Source: Chloroflexota bacterium
GTDB lineage: Bacteria > Chloroflexota > UBA11872 > UBA12225
Reading direction: 5' to 3'
DNA length: 60,513 nucleotides
Assembly: GCA_030447525.1 (NCBI GenBank)
Contig: JAUJOR010000008.1
Location: 12,153 to 72,665 of the forward strand
A program made the position numbers and the translations under genes. Below the pieces are notes generated by a model. The model was not told the DNA's origin. It saw only the letters and a list, made by a program, of their open reading frames with translations, and did no database searches. Below, piece after piece: positions 19,796 through 27,776 of this stretch. How positions within the stretch are numbered: position 1 is the first letter of the stretch; each line of letters starts with the position of its first letter.

Positions 19796-20323
19796 TCAAG
19801 AAGCCGGCGGGACAGGGCGCTTGGCGTTGCCTGAGGCGTCCTCCGCCAGGCTCTTCTTGAAGCGCGCAAAGAGGCGCCCGCTGGTGCGGCCGACGCCGAC
19901 GGCGACGTTGTCCCAATCGACGCCCGCGGCGGCATCTGCGGCCGCCCGGGCGACGCGGCGGGCCTCGGGGGAAGCGGCTACCTGCTGCGCCACGCCGGGG
20001 ACGCGGGGCATCCCAGGCAGCTTGGACAGTGTGGCCAGATCCGGCGCGCGTACCTTGGTTGGCCGGCGCCGCTCCAACCAGTTGGTAAACCAGACCAGGG
20101 AGAGCCACAGCAAGAGCAAGACGCCGACGGTAAGGGTGACCACATCCCAGTCGTCTTGCTCCCCGCTGTAGATGCGGTACACCAGCCGCCCCAGGAAGAG
20201 CAGCGGGAAGACGACCAGGAGCACCTTCACCGTGCGGTTGGTGCGCTGGATCAGGAAGACCCGCAGGGGCTTGTACCACCAGATGGCCAGAGCCAGCAGC
20301 ACCACGATGGTCAGCGTATTCAT
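19796..20323 (-). CDS. Small membrane protein of unknown function
   Basis: 175 residues, family not recognised. Three hydrophobic helices are visible (residues 2-20, 34-50, 65-84), followed by a basic cytoplasmic region (WLERRRPTKVRAPDL) and an Ala-rich helical tail (SPEARRVARAAADAAAG; GRLFARFKKSLAED). ATG 20323 is preceded by AAGGTGGC at good spacing. It precedes sbcD on the same strand with 142 bp between, most of it the inverted repeat, so co-transcription is uncertain. No catalytic motif is visible. Confidence 0.6.
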   Translation of the reverse strand: MNTLTIVVLLALAIWWYKPLRVFLIQRTNRTVKVLLVVFPLLFLGRLVYRIYSGEQDDWDVVTLTVGVLLLLWLSLVWFTNWLERRRPTKVRAPDLATLSKLPGMPRVPGVAQQVAASPEARRVARAAADAAAGVDWDNVAVGVGRTSGRLFARFKKSLAEDASGNAKRPVPPAS

Positions 20324-20353
20324 GCCACCTTAATAGTACCGCCGGACGGCTCC

Positions 20354-20392
20354 GCAACGGCCCCCTGCCCAATCCGAGGCAGGGGCCGTTGC
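20354..20392 (-). terminator. GC-rich hairpin after the first ABC binding-protein gene
   Basis: GCAACGGCCCC(C)TGCC pairs with GGCAGGGGCCGTTGC: a 15-bp stem with one bulged C and an 8-nt loop. It lies between the stop of the binding protein (20523) and the start of the 175-residue membrane protein. There is no T-run, so it may act as a structured barrier or Rho-linked end. Confidence 0.5.
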
Positions 20393-20431
20393 AGCGGGGA
20401 GGCGAACGCCGGTCATCGCCGGGCTATGTAT

Positions 20432-20480
20432 GTGTCGGCACGTTCGTGCAGTGTCGGCACGTTCGTGCAGTGTCGGCTCG
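20432..20480. repeat. 19-bp tandem repeat with internal palindromes
   Basis: GTGTCGGCACGTTCGTGCA is repeated exactly at 20432-20450 and 20451-20469, with a partial third copy after. Each contains GCACG-TT-CGTGC. It lies 43 bp beyond the stop of the binding-protein gene and about 110 bp upstream of the membrane protein start. Confidence 0.8.
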
Positions 20481-20522
20481 TAGCACACTGAAGGCGGCGC
20501 CACCCAAACAGCCAGCGCAGGC

Positions 20523-21923
20523 CTAGGTGCCGGACTGCTGGATCAAGGCGTTGATCTGATCTTGAGCCCGGGTCAGGGCTTCCTTGACCGGGAGCTTGCC
20601 GTCCCAGGCGTCGTTGATCAGGGGAGTGGAGATGTTATGGAAGTCGGCAGGGGCGATCTTGTCCAGGGCCGGCAGGGCCTTCGTGGCCAGGATCGAAGGC
20701 TTCAGGCTGGCACGACCCTTGGGCGGTCCGGCCTTCTCCGGATTGGCGTACACCTCCTGGGCGGAGTCCAGGCGCGCCGGCACCTCGCCAACCAGCTTCG
20801 GGATGCGATCTTGCACCGGCTTGGTCAGGGCAAACTTCATCCACTCGAAGGCCGCCTCTGCCACCTTGGTCTGCGCGTTGATCACCATGCCTCGCAGGTT
20901 GGCAGAGTTGCCGGTCTTGCCGTTCTTGAATGGCACCGGCGCTACATCCCACTCCAGGTTGCTGCTCGCCTTCTTCATGAAGTCGGTCATGCTCCAGTCG
21001 CCGTACGTCCCCATGGCGAGCTGCCCGTTGACGAACATGTCCACCTTGCCGTTGGCGGCGGTGACGTCGGCACGCGTCGGGGCGTAGCGGTCCTTTTGGA
21101 CGAGCGCCACCAGGTACTCCATGGCCTCGAGGGCTTGGGGAGAGCCCAGGACGGACCGCTTGCGGTCCTCGCTAAAGTAGTCCCCGCCGTTGGCGCGCAC
21201 GAAGTTGAGCCATCCCGTCTCGTAGCTCGGCTCCGCTAACGTCCCCCAGCGCGATCCCGGCCGGTTCAACTTCTGGGCATACTCGCGGTGGGTATTCCAG
21301 TCCCACTTATCGCCAAGCTCGGACGGGAGCTTGAGACCCGCTTCCCGCAGCTGGGCCACGTTATAGGCGGTGATGATAGTGCTGTAGTCCCAGGCCCAGC
21401 CCATCTGCTTACCCCCCATGTCGTACCACTCGCGGAAGGCTTTGAGGGTGGCCTGGTTCTGTTCCTGCGCCGTCTTGTCCTTCTTGATCAGATCGTCCAG
21501 CGGACGGAGGAGGCCCTGGCTGGCCCAGGTGCGGGCATTGGTATTCATCAGGAACACGTCCGGGCCGACGTTCCCGGCCAAGGCCGCCGTCAGCTTGTCC
21601 CAGTAGTTGGTGGTACCGGCGCTCACCACGCCAGGTTCGAAGTTCAGGGTCACGCCGGTGTTCGCGGCGTTGAACTCCTTGACCAGTTCGGCGAAACCGT
21701 CGACGTAACCTGCGCCCCACTGCCAGAACAACACGGTCCCCTTCGGCGTAGCGCCGGAAGCGGGAGGGGCATTGATGCTCGAGCCGGCCGAGCCCTGACC
21801 GCAAGCGGCCAGGACGCCTGCGCTCCCGAGGAGCACAGACCCCTGGAGGAGGGATCGCCGGCTGGACCGTTCTGGCCGCCACGGGGGCGTGAGCGTGCTG
21901 CGCTTCGTCTTGTCCTGGATCAT
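20523..21923 (-). CDS. ABC-type sugar-binding lipoprotein (family 1), Tat-exported
   Basis: Extracellular solute-binding protein that would deliver a sugar or oligosaccharide to an ABC permease. It starts with a twin-arginine signal SSRRSLLQGSVLLGSAG followed by a lipobox VLAACG, so it is probably exported folded and lipid-anchored. The mature part has PKGTVLFWQWGAGYVDGFAE, LNFEPGVVSAG and KVDMFVNGQLAMGTYGDW, as in MalE-like binding proteins; about 466 residues is usual. ATG 21923 has AAGGAGG 5 nt upstream, deciding against the longer frame. No permease or ATPase gene is next to it in this window, which is unusual. Confidence 0.88.
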   Translation of the reverse strand: MIQDKTKRSTLTPPWRPERSSRRSLLQGSVLLGSAGVLAACGQGSAGSSINAPPASGATPKGTVLFWQWGAGYVDGFAELVKEFNAANTGVTLNFEPGVVSAGTTNYWDKLTAALAGNVGPDVFLMNTNARTWASQGLLRPLDDLIKKDKTAQEQNQATLKAFREWYDMGGKQMGWAWDYSTIITAYNVAQLREAGLKLPSELGDKWDWNTHREYAQKLNRPGSRWGTLAEPSYETGWLNFVRANGGDYFSEDRKRSVLGSPQALEAMEYLVALVQKDRYAPTRADVTAANGKVDMFVNGQLAMGTYGDWSMTDFMKKASSNLEWDVAPVPFKNGKTGNSANLRGMVINAQTKVAEAAFEWMKFALTKPVQDRIPKLVGEVPARLDSAQEVYANPEKAGPPKGRASLKPSILATKALPALDKIAPADFHNISTPLINDAWDGKLPVKEALTRAQDQINALIQQSGT

Positions 21924-22206
21924 CACTGCCTCCTTGGCTCCGTGAAGTCTAGTGCCCAACTCGTCCCGCGTCTAGGGACCAGGGGCACAGCCTCTGCCCT
22001 GCATCCTTGGGCGCCGCGTCGTAGACGGGAACCGGATGGGTGGATGCATTGAGGCGCCACGCCGCACGAACGTACCGGCTAATACGCTCATATTAGAAAT
22101 GCCAAACGCCCCGGGCGAGGATGCCAGAGGCGCTGACGGTGCCTGTTGGTGGTCTCAGCCGGACCGACCGGCTGATGTGGAAGGGGAGCGTTGCCCCGGG
22201 AGACGC

Positions 22207-23049
22207 TTAGCTCTCGCGGGCGCGGGTGAAGCCCTCGCGCACCTCACGCTTGATGCGCTCCCAGGCGTTGTCGCCTCCGGGCTGGCCGCGGTACTGCTCG
22301 CGCAGCTCCGGCTCCACCTCGTCCCAGGAACGCTGGCGGTTGCGCTGGTCGATGGCGGCGCTGTAGCCGGTGCGGAAGTGGGGCTCTACGTCGGCAAAGC
22401 GCGCGCCGCTGGCGCCGGACTGCCTGGCGTACTCCTGCTCGTAGGCCGCCCGCCGGCGCTCGTAGTTCTCGTCCACATGGACGACTTCCTTGCGCACGGT
22501 GTCGCCTACCTGCTGCGTCTCGGTGGTGCGCTCTTTGTTGATGACCACCTCGCCGGTGACCACCGCCTCCTTGGTCACCACCGCCTCCTCCCCCCGCACC
22601 GGGACGCGGATGGTGCCTTCCTTGAAAGCGTCTCCCGCGTCACCAGGGGCTACCGGCCGGTTGGCCACGTCCCGCTGCTCGACGTGTACCTCCTCGCGCG
22701 AGAGCTCCACGGGCACCGTCTGCTGCTCCGAGACCACCTCCTTGTGCACCTGCACCTCGCCCAGCTCCACCGGGCGCTTGGCCACGTCCAGGCGCTCCTC
22801 ATGCACGGGTACCCGCAGGTCGCCCTGCGTCGCCTGGCTCTGCCCGGCGGCGCGACCACGGTCGGTGCTGGCCCCCACCTGGCGGGTCAAGTACAAGCGG
22901 TTGCCTTCGGCCCGCTCCACCGACGTGAAGGCGTATTGCTGGCCGTTGACGGTGAGGGAGTCATCATCGATACGCTCGATGGTCCCCAGGAGCTGGCCCT
23001 CGCCGCTGTAGACTTGCATCCCCTGCCGCAGATTCTTGCGATCAATCAT
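22207..23049 (-). CDS. YsnF/DUF2382-type stress protein with PRC-like head
   Basis: 280 residues. The first 65 (KNLRQGMQVYSGEGQLLGTIERI) look like a PRC-barrel/DUF2171 module. The centre (RVPVHEERLDVAKRPVELGEVQVHKEVV and on to TVRKEVVHVDE) is the DUF2382 domain found in YsnF and AvaK-type stress proteins. The C-terminal part has conserved-looking FADVEPHFRTGY and SWDEVEPELREQY segments seen in related proteins. No signal peptide; probably cytoplasmic. Start ATG 23049 with GGAGG about 10 nt upstream. It is divergent from a second protein of the same family across a 250-bp shared promoter region. Confidence 0.85.
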   Translation of the reverse strand: MIDRKNLRQGMQVYSGEGQLLGTIERIDDDSLTVNGQQYAFTSVERAEGNRLYLTRQVGASTDRGRAAGQSQATQGDLRVPVHEERLDVAKRPVELGEVQVHKEVVSEQQTVPVELSREEVHVEQRDVANRPVAPGDAGDAFKEGTIRVPVRGEEAVVTKEAVVTGEVVINKERTTETQQVGDTVRKEVVHVDENYERRRAAYEQEYARQSGASGARFADVEPHFRTGYSAAIDQRNRQRSWDEVEPELREQYRGQPGGDNAWERIKREVREGFTRARES

Positions 23050-23228
23050 TTGTGTTGTCCTCCGTGTGCCAACGCGGTCATGACGTCTGCCGAGTCAGGC
23101 CCGCGGGGGGTTACCCCCAGGGCGTTCAAGCAGCGCGTTGTATACCAGGCAACTTTCTTGCCACCCTTCGCGGCCGGACGGCCCCGGAGACTGTTCCGAG
23201 AGCGTCCTGGCCACGAGACCGTGACAAC

Positions 23229-23244
23229 TGGCACGTCCTTTGCA
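23229..23244 (+). promoter_or_regulatory. Sigma-54-like -24/-12 element
   Basis: TGGCACG at 23229-23235 and TTGCA at 23240-23244, separated by 4 bases, match the sigma-54 consensus at every fixed position with the required 10 bp between GG and GC. It would start transcription near 23255, 45 nt before the start codon of the PRC-barrel/DUF2382 gene. Whether this organism has RpoN is unknown. Confidence 0.5.
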
Positions 23245-23299
23245 TCAAGTACCATGCCGTACGGCGGCCCGAAGGCAGCAACGGCGGGAGGTATTGAGA

Positions 23300-24115
23300 A
23301 TGAACGTGGACGAGATGCCGATCCGTGCGGGCACGGCGGTTGAGGCGACCGACGGTCGCCTGGGCACGGTCGACGAAGTGATCGTACGACCTGAGACGGG
23401 AGAGCTGGCCTACCTAGTGGTGCGCCGGGGCTGGAGTGGCCAGCGCCTGAACGTCGGCGCACAGTTGGTCGACGGATTCGATGAGTCCGGGGCAGTGCGC
23501 CTGCGTGCGACCCGGGATGAGGCCGAACGTGCCGGTGGCGACGTGCCGGCAGATGCCCTGCTGGCCCGAGCGGATGGCCAGGAAATCCGCATCCCTATCT
23601 TGGAGGAGCGTCTCATTCCGGCGACGCGTCCCGTGGATATCGGCGAGCTGCGTATCCTCAAGCACGTCGATCACATGGAGGAGAGCGTACGCCAGCCGGT
23701 GACGCGCGACGACGTGACGGTGGAGCGGGTGCCGATCAACCGGCCCCTGGACGCCCCGGTGGCGAGCCGTACCGAGGGGGAGTGGCTGGTGATCCCGGTC
23801 ATGGAAGAAGTCCTGGTCGTGCAGAAGCGGTTGATGCTCAAGGAGGAGCTGCGCATCCGGCGCCAGCAGGTGGTGGAGGAGCAGGTTGTCCGGGAAACGG
23901 TGCGCCGCGAGCGCCTGGTCGTCGAGGACGCAACGCGCCATGGTGTCCACGTCCTGCCGGGTACCAGTGGCACCGCCGGTACACCACCTGTGGCTCCCGC
24001 CGGTACACCACCTGTGGCTCCCGCCGGTACACCACCTGTGGCTCCCGATAGAAGCCCGACCGACCGCGGCCCGGGGGAACGGCACGCGAGCGGCACCGCC
24101 AGCGGCAGCGCCTAA
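23300..24115 (+). CDS. PRC-barrel plus DUF2382 stress protein
   Basis: 271 residues. Residues 8-80 (RAGTAVEATDGRLGTVDEVI, ELAYLVVRRGW) form a PRC-barrel-like module. Residues about 92-215 are a DUF2382/YsnF domain (RIPILEERLIPATRPVDIGE ... ELRIRRQQVVEEQVVRETVR). The tail is low complexity with three GTPPVAPA copies. ATG 23300 is chosen because GGGAGG ends about 8 nt before it; an upstream ATG would run through the promoter region. It faces the other YsnF-like gene divergently. YsnF-type proteins are linked to general stress in Bacillus, though their biochemical role is not settled. Confidence 0.85.
   Translation: MNVDEMPIRAGTAVEATDGRLGTVDEVIVRPETGELAYLVVRRGWSGQRLNVGAQLVDGFDESGAVRLRATRDEAERAGGDVPADALLARADGQEIRIPILEERLIPATRPVDIGELRILKHVDHMEESVRQPVTRDDVTVERVPINRPLDAPVASRTEGEWLVIPVMEEVLVVQKRLMLKEELRIRRQQVVEEQVVRETVRRERLVVEDATRHGVHVLPGTSGTAGTPPVAPAGTPPVAPAGTPPVAPDRSPTDRGPGERHASGTASGSA
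23975..24046 (+). repeat. Three exact 24-bp tandem copies in the PRC-barrel gene tail
   Basis: Units at 23975-23998, 23999-24022 and 24023-24046 are identical in sequence and encode AGTPPVAP each. Exact identity at DNA level points to recent slippage expansion. Confidence 0.9.
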
Positions 24116-24214
24116 CCGCCGGTTTCCCAGGGGCTCGGTGCTGCATGGGTATAGCCTCTCAGTGCCGGCTGCCTGCGTAGACCTGCATATACCGGAAGGT
24201 GACACGATAGGGGT

Positions 24215-26212
24215 ATGGGGACGACACCCGGTACGCGGCTCCCTCCGCCCCCTCGGCGAGAAGGTGGCCCGGCGCCCAGTCCACCACAGTCTCGCCCGGG
24301 GAGAGCGGGGGGGCGCCGGGAAGGCCGGCTTGGCGGAGGCCAGGGAGGCAAGGAAAGGAAGGTCTCTCCTCGAACCCCCACAGCGTCCCTGCCGGCCGGC
24401 GCGCCGGCACCCGGCGGCCTGGAAACGGCCGTGGCCGCCGGCGTGCTGCTGGCATACCTCGGCGGGTGCTGGGCAGTGGCCTGGCATGTCGACGTCGGCC
24501 AGGTCCCGGCCGGCAGCCCCCCGCACCTCCTACTCTATTGTGGGCTCCTGACCATCCTGGCTGCCTGCGCTGTATCCGCTGCCGCCGGACGGCGCCGGGG
24601 ACCGCAGCCGGGTGGGACAGTCGCCCCCAGGGGCCCCCGCCCCACCGCAGTCATCGCCGCCGCGGGCGCCGGGCTGGCTATGGCCGCCGGGCCACTCGGC
24701 GGTGCGTGGCAGCGTATGTACGGGCTAGACGTCACCTTGTGGAGCCCGCCCCAACTCCTGCTCATGGCCGGGATCGCCCTGGCCGCCCTTGGCGTCCTGG
24801 CCGGCTATACCTGGCGCGGCGTCCGGTACGACCCGGCCCGGGTCGCGACGCTCTGGCGCGCGACGCGGATTGACGCTTGGCCCCTGGCGCGGGGTGAGGC
24901 CGGGCTCTATGTTGCCGCCGGGCTCCTCCTTGCCATCGTCACCGGCGTGCTGGCGGAGTATGACTTCGACGTCGCAGGCTATCCCGCCGTCTACCATCCC
25001 ATCTTGCTCTGCGGGCTGGGCGCACTCGTCCTCACTGTAGCCGTGCGCGCCGCCGGCCGCGCCGGCGGCGCCACCCTGGCAGCCGCGGCCTACACCGCAG
25101 TGCGGCTCGTGGCCCAGCTGGAGCTGGTCATCTTGACCGGTCTGCGTCCGCAGATCCCTCTCCTGCTCGTCGCCGCCCCCGTTCTCGACCTGGCCTTGTG
25201 GCGCCTGAGTCTGATCTTTGGGCGCCGCTGGGAGACGTCCGGCACCGGCTCACGCACGTGGCCGGCCGCCCCTATCGCCGGCGCGGCGTTTGCCGGCGCC
25301 CTGTTGCTGGTGCAGTGGCCCTATACGGTGGCCGCCAACACCGTCGTCTGGGGGCCAGACGCGCTGGCCCTGGCCACCTTCCCCTCCCTACTGACCGGGG
25401 CCGGCGGCGCCCTGGCGGGCTGGTGGCTGGGCGCGGTGCTCCGGCCGATCATACGGCCACTCCCCGGTGGCGCCCCGGCGCCTCCCCTGCCCCAGATCGC
25501 CGGGCGCCACCGGGGTGGCTCGCCTGCCGGCTCGCCGCCCCCTGCCATCCCCCGTCTCTCGGCGACGCCGCTTGTATCTCCGGCGCTCCCGGCTCGGACG
25601 TCCGCCGCCCCGCTGGTGGCCGTGGCCCTGGCCTTTGCCGGGCTATGCCTCGTGGCCATCTTCCCGGCCTTGGGGAATAGTGGCAAGCCGCCGGCATGGC
25701 CCGCTACCACCGTCCGGCGCAACGTCGTCGGCACGCTGGAGCTCTCCCCGGCCGTGCCCATCGCCGGCCAGCCCTTGACGGTGCGCCTGACCATCACCGA
25801 CCCCTTCCTTATCGCCGGGCCGACTCTGCTCCCCTTCGAGAGCGCTCGACTCGGGGAGGTGGCCACGGGCAATCTACGGGCCGGGAGCCAGCCCGGTGTG
25901 TACGAGGGCACCTTTACGCCCCGTGAGCCTGGCCGGCGCTGGCTGAGCGCCTTTCTCCAGATAGAAGAGACGCGCACGGCGGCGACAGCGTCCTTCGTCG
26001 TCTACCGCCCGCAGGACGCCCCTGCGCAGGCCCCCCAGCCGGCGCGTCCGGTTGTCTTACGTCCCCAGCCCGGCCCCGATCCGACCCTCCCCCCGTGGCT
26101 CCGGCCGCTCACCTATGCCATCATTGCCGGGCTCGTCGCCGGCACCGGCACCGCCACCGCCCTTGCCTTGCGCCGCGCCGCTGCAATCCAGTTTCCGGTC
26201 ACACCACGTTGA
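24215..26212 (+). CDS. Polytopic membrane protein with C-terminal extracytoplasmic beta domain
   Basis: Up to 665 residues, family not recognised. After a Pro/Arg/Gly-rich head there are about 10-12 hydrophobic helices (first near LETAVAAGVLLAYLGG, then LLLYCGLLTILAACAV, PQLLLMAGIALAALGVLAG and others up to LVAVALAFAGLCLVAIF). A soluble beta-rich domain follows (NVVGTLELSPAVPIAGQPL, LTVRLTITDPF, GVYEGTFTPREPGRRW) and a last helix with a short tail. The beta part resembles small YtkA/CopC-like domains that follow transport or respiratory modules, but this is only an impression. The start is weak: ATG 24215 lies in low-complexity sequence; the true start could be further in. Confidence 0.65.
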   Translation: MGTTPGTRLPPPPRREGGPAPSPPQSRPGRAGGRREGRLGGGQGGKERKVSPRTPTASLPAGAPAPGGLETAVAAGVLLAYLGGCWAVAWHVDVGQVPAGSPPHLLLYCGLLTILAACAVSAAAGRRRGPQPGGTVAPRGPRPTAVIAAAGAGLAMAAGPLGGAWQRMYGLDVTLWSPPQLLLMAGIALAALGVLAGYTWRGVRYDPARVATLWRATRIDAWPLARGEAGLYVAAGLLLAIVTGVLAEYDFDVAGYPAVYHPILLCGLGALVLTVAVRAAGRAGGATLAAAAYTAVRLVAQLELVILTGLRPQIPLLLVAAPVLDLALWRLSLIFGRRWETSGTGSRTWPAAPIAGAAFAGALLLVQWPYTVAANTVVWGPDALALATFPSLLTGAGGALAGWWLGAVLRPIIRPLPGGAPAPPLPQIAGRHRGGSPAGSPPPAIPRLSATPLVSPALPARTSAAPLVAVALAFAGLCLVAIFPALGNSGKPPAWPATTVRRNVVGTLELSPAVPIAGQPLTVRLTITDPFLIAGPTLLPFESARLGEVATGNLRAGSQPGVYEGTFTPREPGRRWLSAFLQIEETRTAATASFVVYRPQDAPAQAPQPARPVVLRPQPGPDPTLPPWLRPLTYAIIAGLVAGTGTATALALRRAAAIQFPVTPR

Positions 26213-26316
26213 CCGGTCAGTCCCGGGTGGCACTCCCTTGCCCTGCGCCTCGCCTGCATCAGTCATGGACGGCGCATCGGTGCGCCTCTCCCCATGGGAC
26301 GGGCCGCGCGGCGCGC

Positions 26317-26338
26317 GATTTTCACAGGATTTTCACAG
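26317..26338 (+). promoter_or_regulatory. Two 11-bp direct repeats, PHO-box-like
   Basis: GATTTTCACAG occurs twice without a gap, giving TTCACA-N5-TTCACA. Direct repeats at an 11-bp period are the usual binding pattern of PhoB/PhoP-family (OmpR-type) regulators. The site is 338 bp upstream of the methyltransferase start. Confidence 0.35.
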
Positions 26339-26614
26339 GAAGTGCCATGTCCGGGGCGGACAGAGACGGCAAGGGAACTGGGGAGCGCGCCGGGACGATC
26401 GTCAGCTATTTTCGCGGTAATCCAGGCTCGGCGGTTGGGACCCAAGGCAGCGATCTGTAGTGCGGTACCATCGTCCCCCGCCGGCTGAGTCCTCCGGTGT
26501 GCTGACGCGTTAGGAGACTGAGCGCCCCTGCTAGCGCTTTGTCTCGGCCATTTGGGAGACGCTCCACTCTGGTGGCCATCCCCCAAGGGCGAGTTGACAC
26601 AGCACCGGGTGCGT

Positions 26615-26641
26615 GGTCGCTCCGCCCCGGACGGAGCGACC
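26615..26641 (+). terminator. 10-bp perfect hairpin before the methyltransferase gene
   Basis: GGTCGCTCCG (26615-26624) and CGGAGCGACC (26632-26641) enclose a 7-nt loop. It has no T-run. It may be a terminator of the upstream membrane-protein transcript or a structured 5' leader of the methyltransferase. Confidence 0.45.
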
Positions 26642-26675
26642 GCCTACTGAGGCGGCGAAAGGGACACAGCACACC

Positions 26676-27647
26676 ATGGCCGTTCCTGCCCCACGCTGGC
26701 CCGAGCCGGCTCATGCCATCTCCGAAGGGCCATCACCGATACCGTTGCCTCCGCGGCGCGTCCCAGTCGTGCGCCACGGCTACGTCCCACTCTCGCCGGA
26801 GGACTTCAACGCCGGTGCTGCGCTCGGGCTGAGCACCCCACCGCCAAACGTCCTGATCCAAGGGGACTGCTTGGAGGTGCTCTCCTTTATCCCCGCCAAC
26901 TCCATCGACCTCATCTTTGCCGACCCCCCCTATAACCTCCAGCTCCGGACGGCCGACCTCCGCCGCCCAAACAACTCCCTCGTCGATGGCGTGGACGATC
27001 AGTGGGACCAGTTCAGCGGATTCGAAGACTACGATCGCTTCACCGAGCGCTGGCTCGCAGAGTGCCGGCGCGTCCTGTCGCCAAGCGGGAGCATCTGGGT
27101 CATCGGCACGTACCACAACATCTTCCGCGTCGGACGCCTGCTGCAAGATGCCGGCTATTGGATCTTGAATTCAGTGGCTTGGGTGAAGACCAACCCCATG
27201 CCCCACTTCAGAGGGGTGCGCTTTACCAACGCCCACGAGACGCTGATCTGGGCCAAGAAGAGCGAGGGGGCGCGCAAGATCACCTTCAACTACCGTGCCC
27301 TGAAGGAGCTCAACGGGGGCAAACAGATGCGCAGCGACTGGTACTTGTCCATCTGCGGCGGTGCCGAGCGCCTGCGTGACGCCACCGGGCGTAAGCTGCA
27401 CAGCACGCAGAAGCCGGAGGCGCTGCTGGAGCGCGTTCTCCTGGCTACCAGTCGTCCGGACGATCTGGTGCTCGACCCTTTCGCCGGCACCGGTACGACC
27501 GGGGCCGTTGCCCAACGCATGGGCCGGCGCTGGATCATGGTGGAGCGCGAGCCGGACTACTGCCGGCTGATCCAGGACCGCATTGCCCGCCTCAGCCCCC
27601 CCTCACCCGTTCCTGCGCCGGATGAAACTCCTTCATCGCCGGCATAG
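26676..27647 (+). CDS. CcrM-like adenine-N6 DNA methyltransferase, short form
   Basis: Beta-class DNA methyltransferase. DPPY motif IV (residues 83-86, in IFADPPYNLQL) precedes motif I (LDPFAGTGTTGAVAQ, about 285). The segments VDGVDDQWDQFSGFEDYDRF, WVIGTYHNIFRVG, NPMPHFRGVRFTNAHETLIW, QMRSDWYL and HSTQKPEALLERVL follow CcrM (GANTC) almost step by step. The 323-residue protein has an extra N-terminal arm of about 55 residues and stops soon after the catalytic domain, lacking the C-terminal ~85 residues of CcrM. No restriction gene is nearby, so it is a solitary enzyme. ATG 26676 fits the domain; GAAAGGG lies about 12 nt upstream. Confidence 0.9.
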   Translation: MAVPAPRWPEPAHAISEGPSPIPLPPRRVPVVRHGYVPLSPEDFNAGAALGLSTPPPNVLIQGDCLEVLSFIPANSIDLIFADPPYNLQLRTADLRRPNNSLVDGVDDQWDQFSGFEDYDRFTERWLAECRRVLSPSGSIWVIGTYHNIFRVGRLLQDAGYWILNSVAWVKTNPMPHFRGVRFTNAHETLIWAKKSEGARKITFNYRALKELNGGKQMRSDWYLSICGGAERLRDATGRKLHSTQKPEALLERVLLATSRPDDLVLDPFAGTGTTGAVAQRMGRRWIMVEREPDYCRLIQDRIARLSPPSPVPAPDETPSSPA

Positions 27648-27776
27648 GCAACCAACCAGGAGCTCGAGGCGTGGCTGGAGGAACACCCTCTTTCACAGCA
27701 GTCTCTTGTGCCTGGCGGGGCAGTGGATCAAACTGTCTCGCGGGCCGGGGCTTCTCGCCTGAGGTGCAACTGGGCC

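Larger units (their letters stand above)
26213..26675. other. 463-bp gene-free gap with repeats upstream of the adenine methyltransferase
   Basis: No convincing coding frame. It holds GATTTTCACAG twice in tandem (26317-26338), an isolated TTGACA at 26594-26599 without a good -10 at 17 bp, and a perfect hairpin at 26615-26641. Confidence 0.55.
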
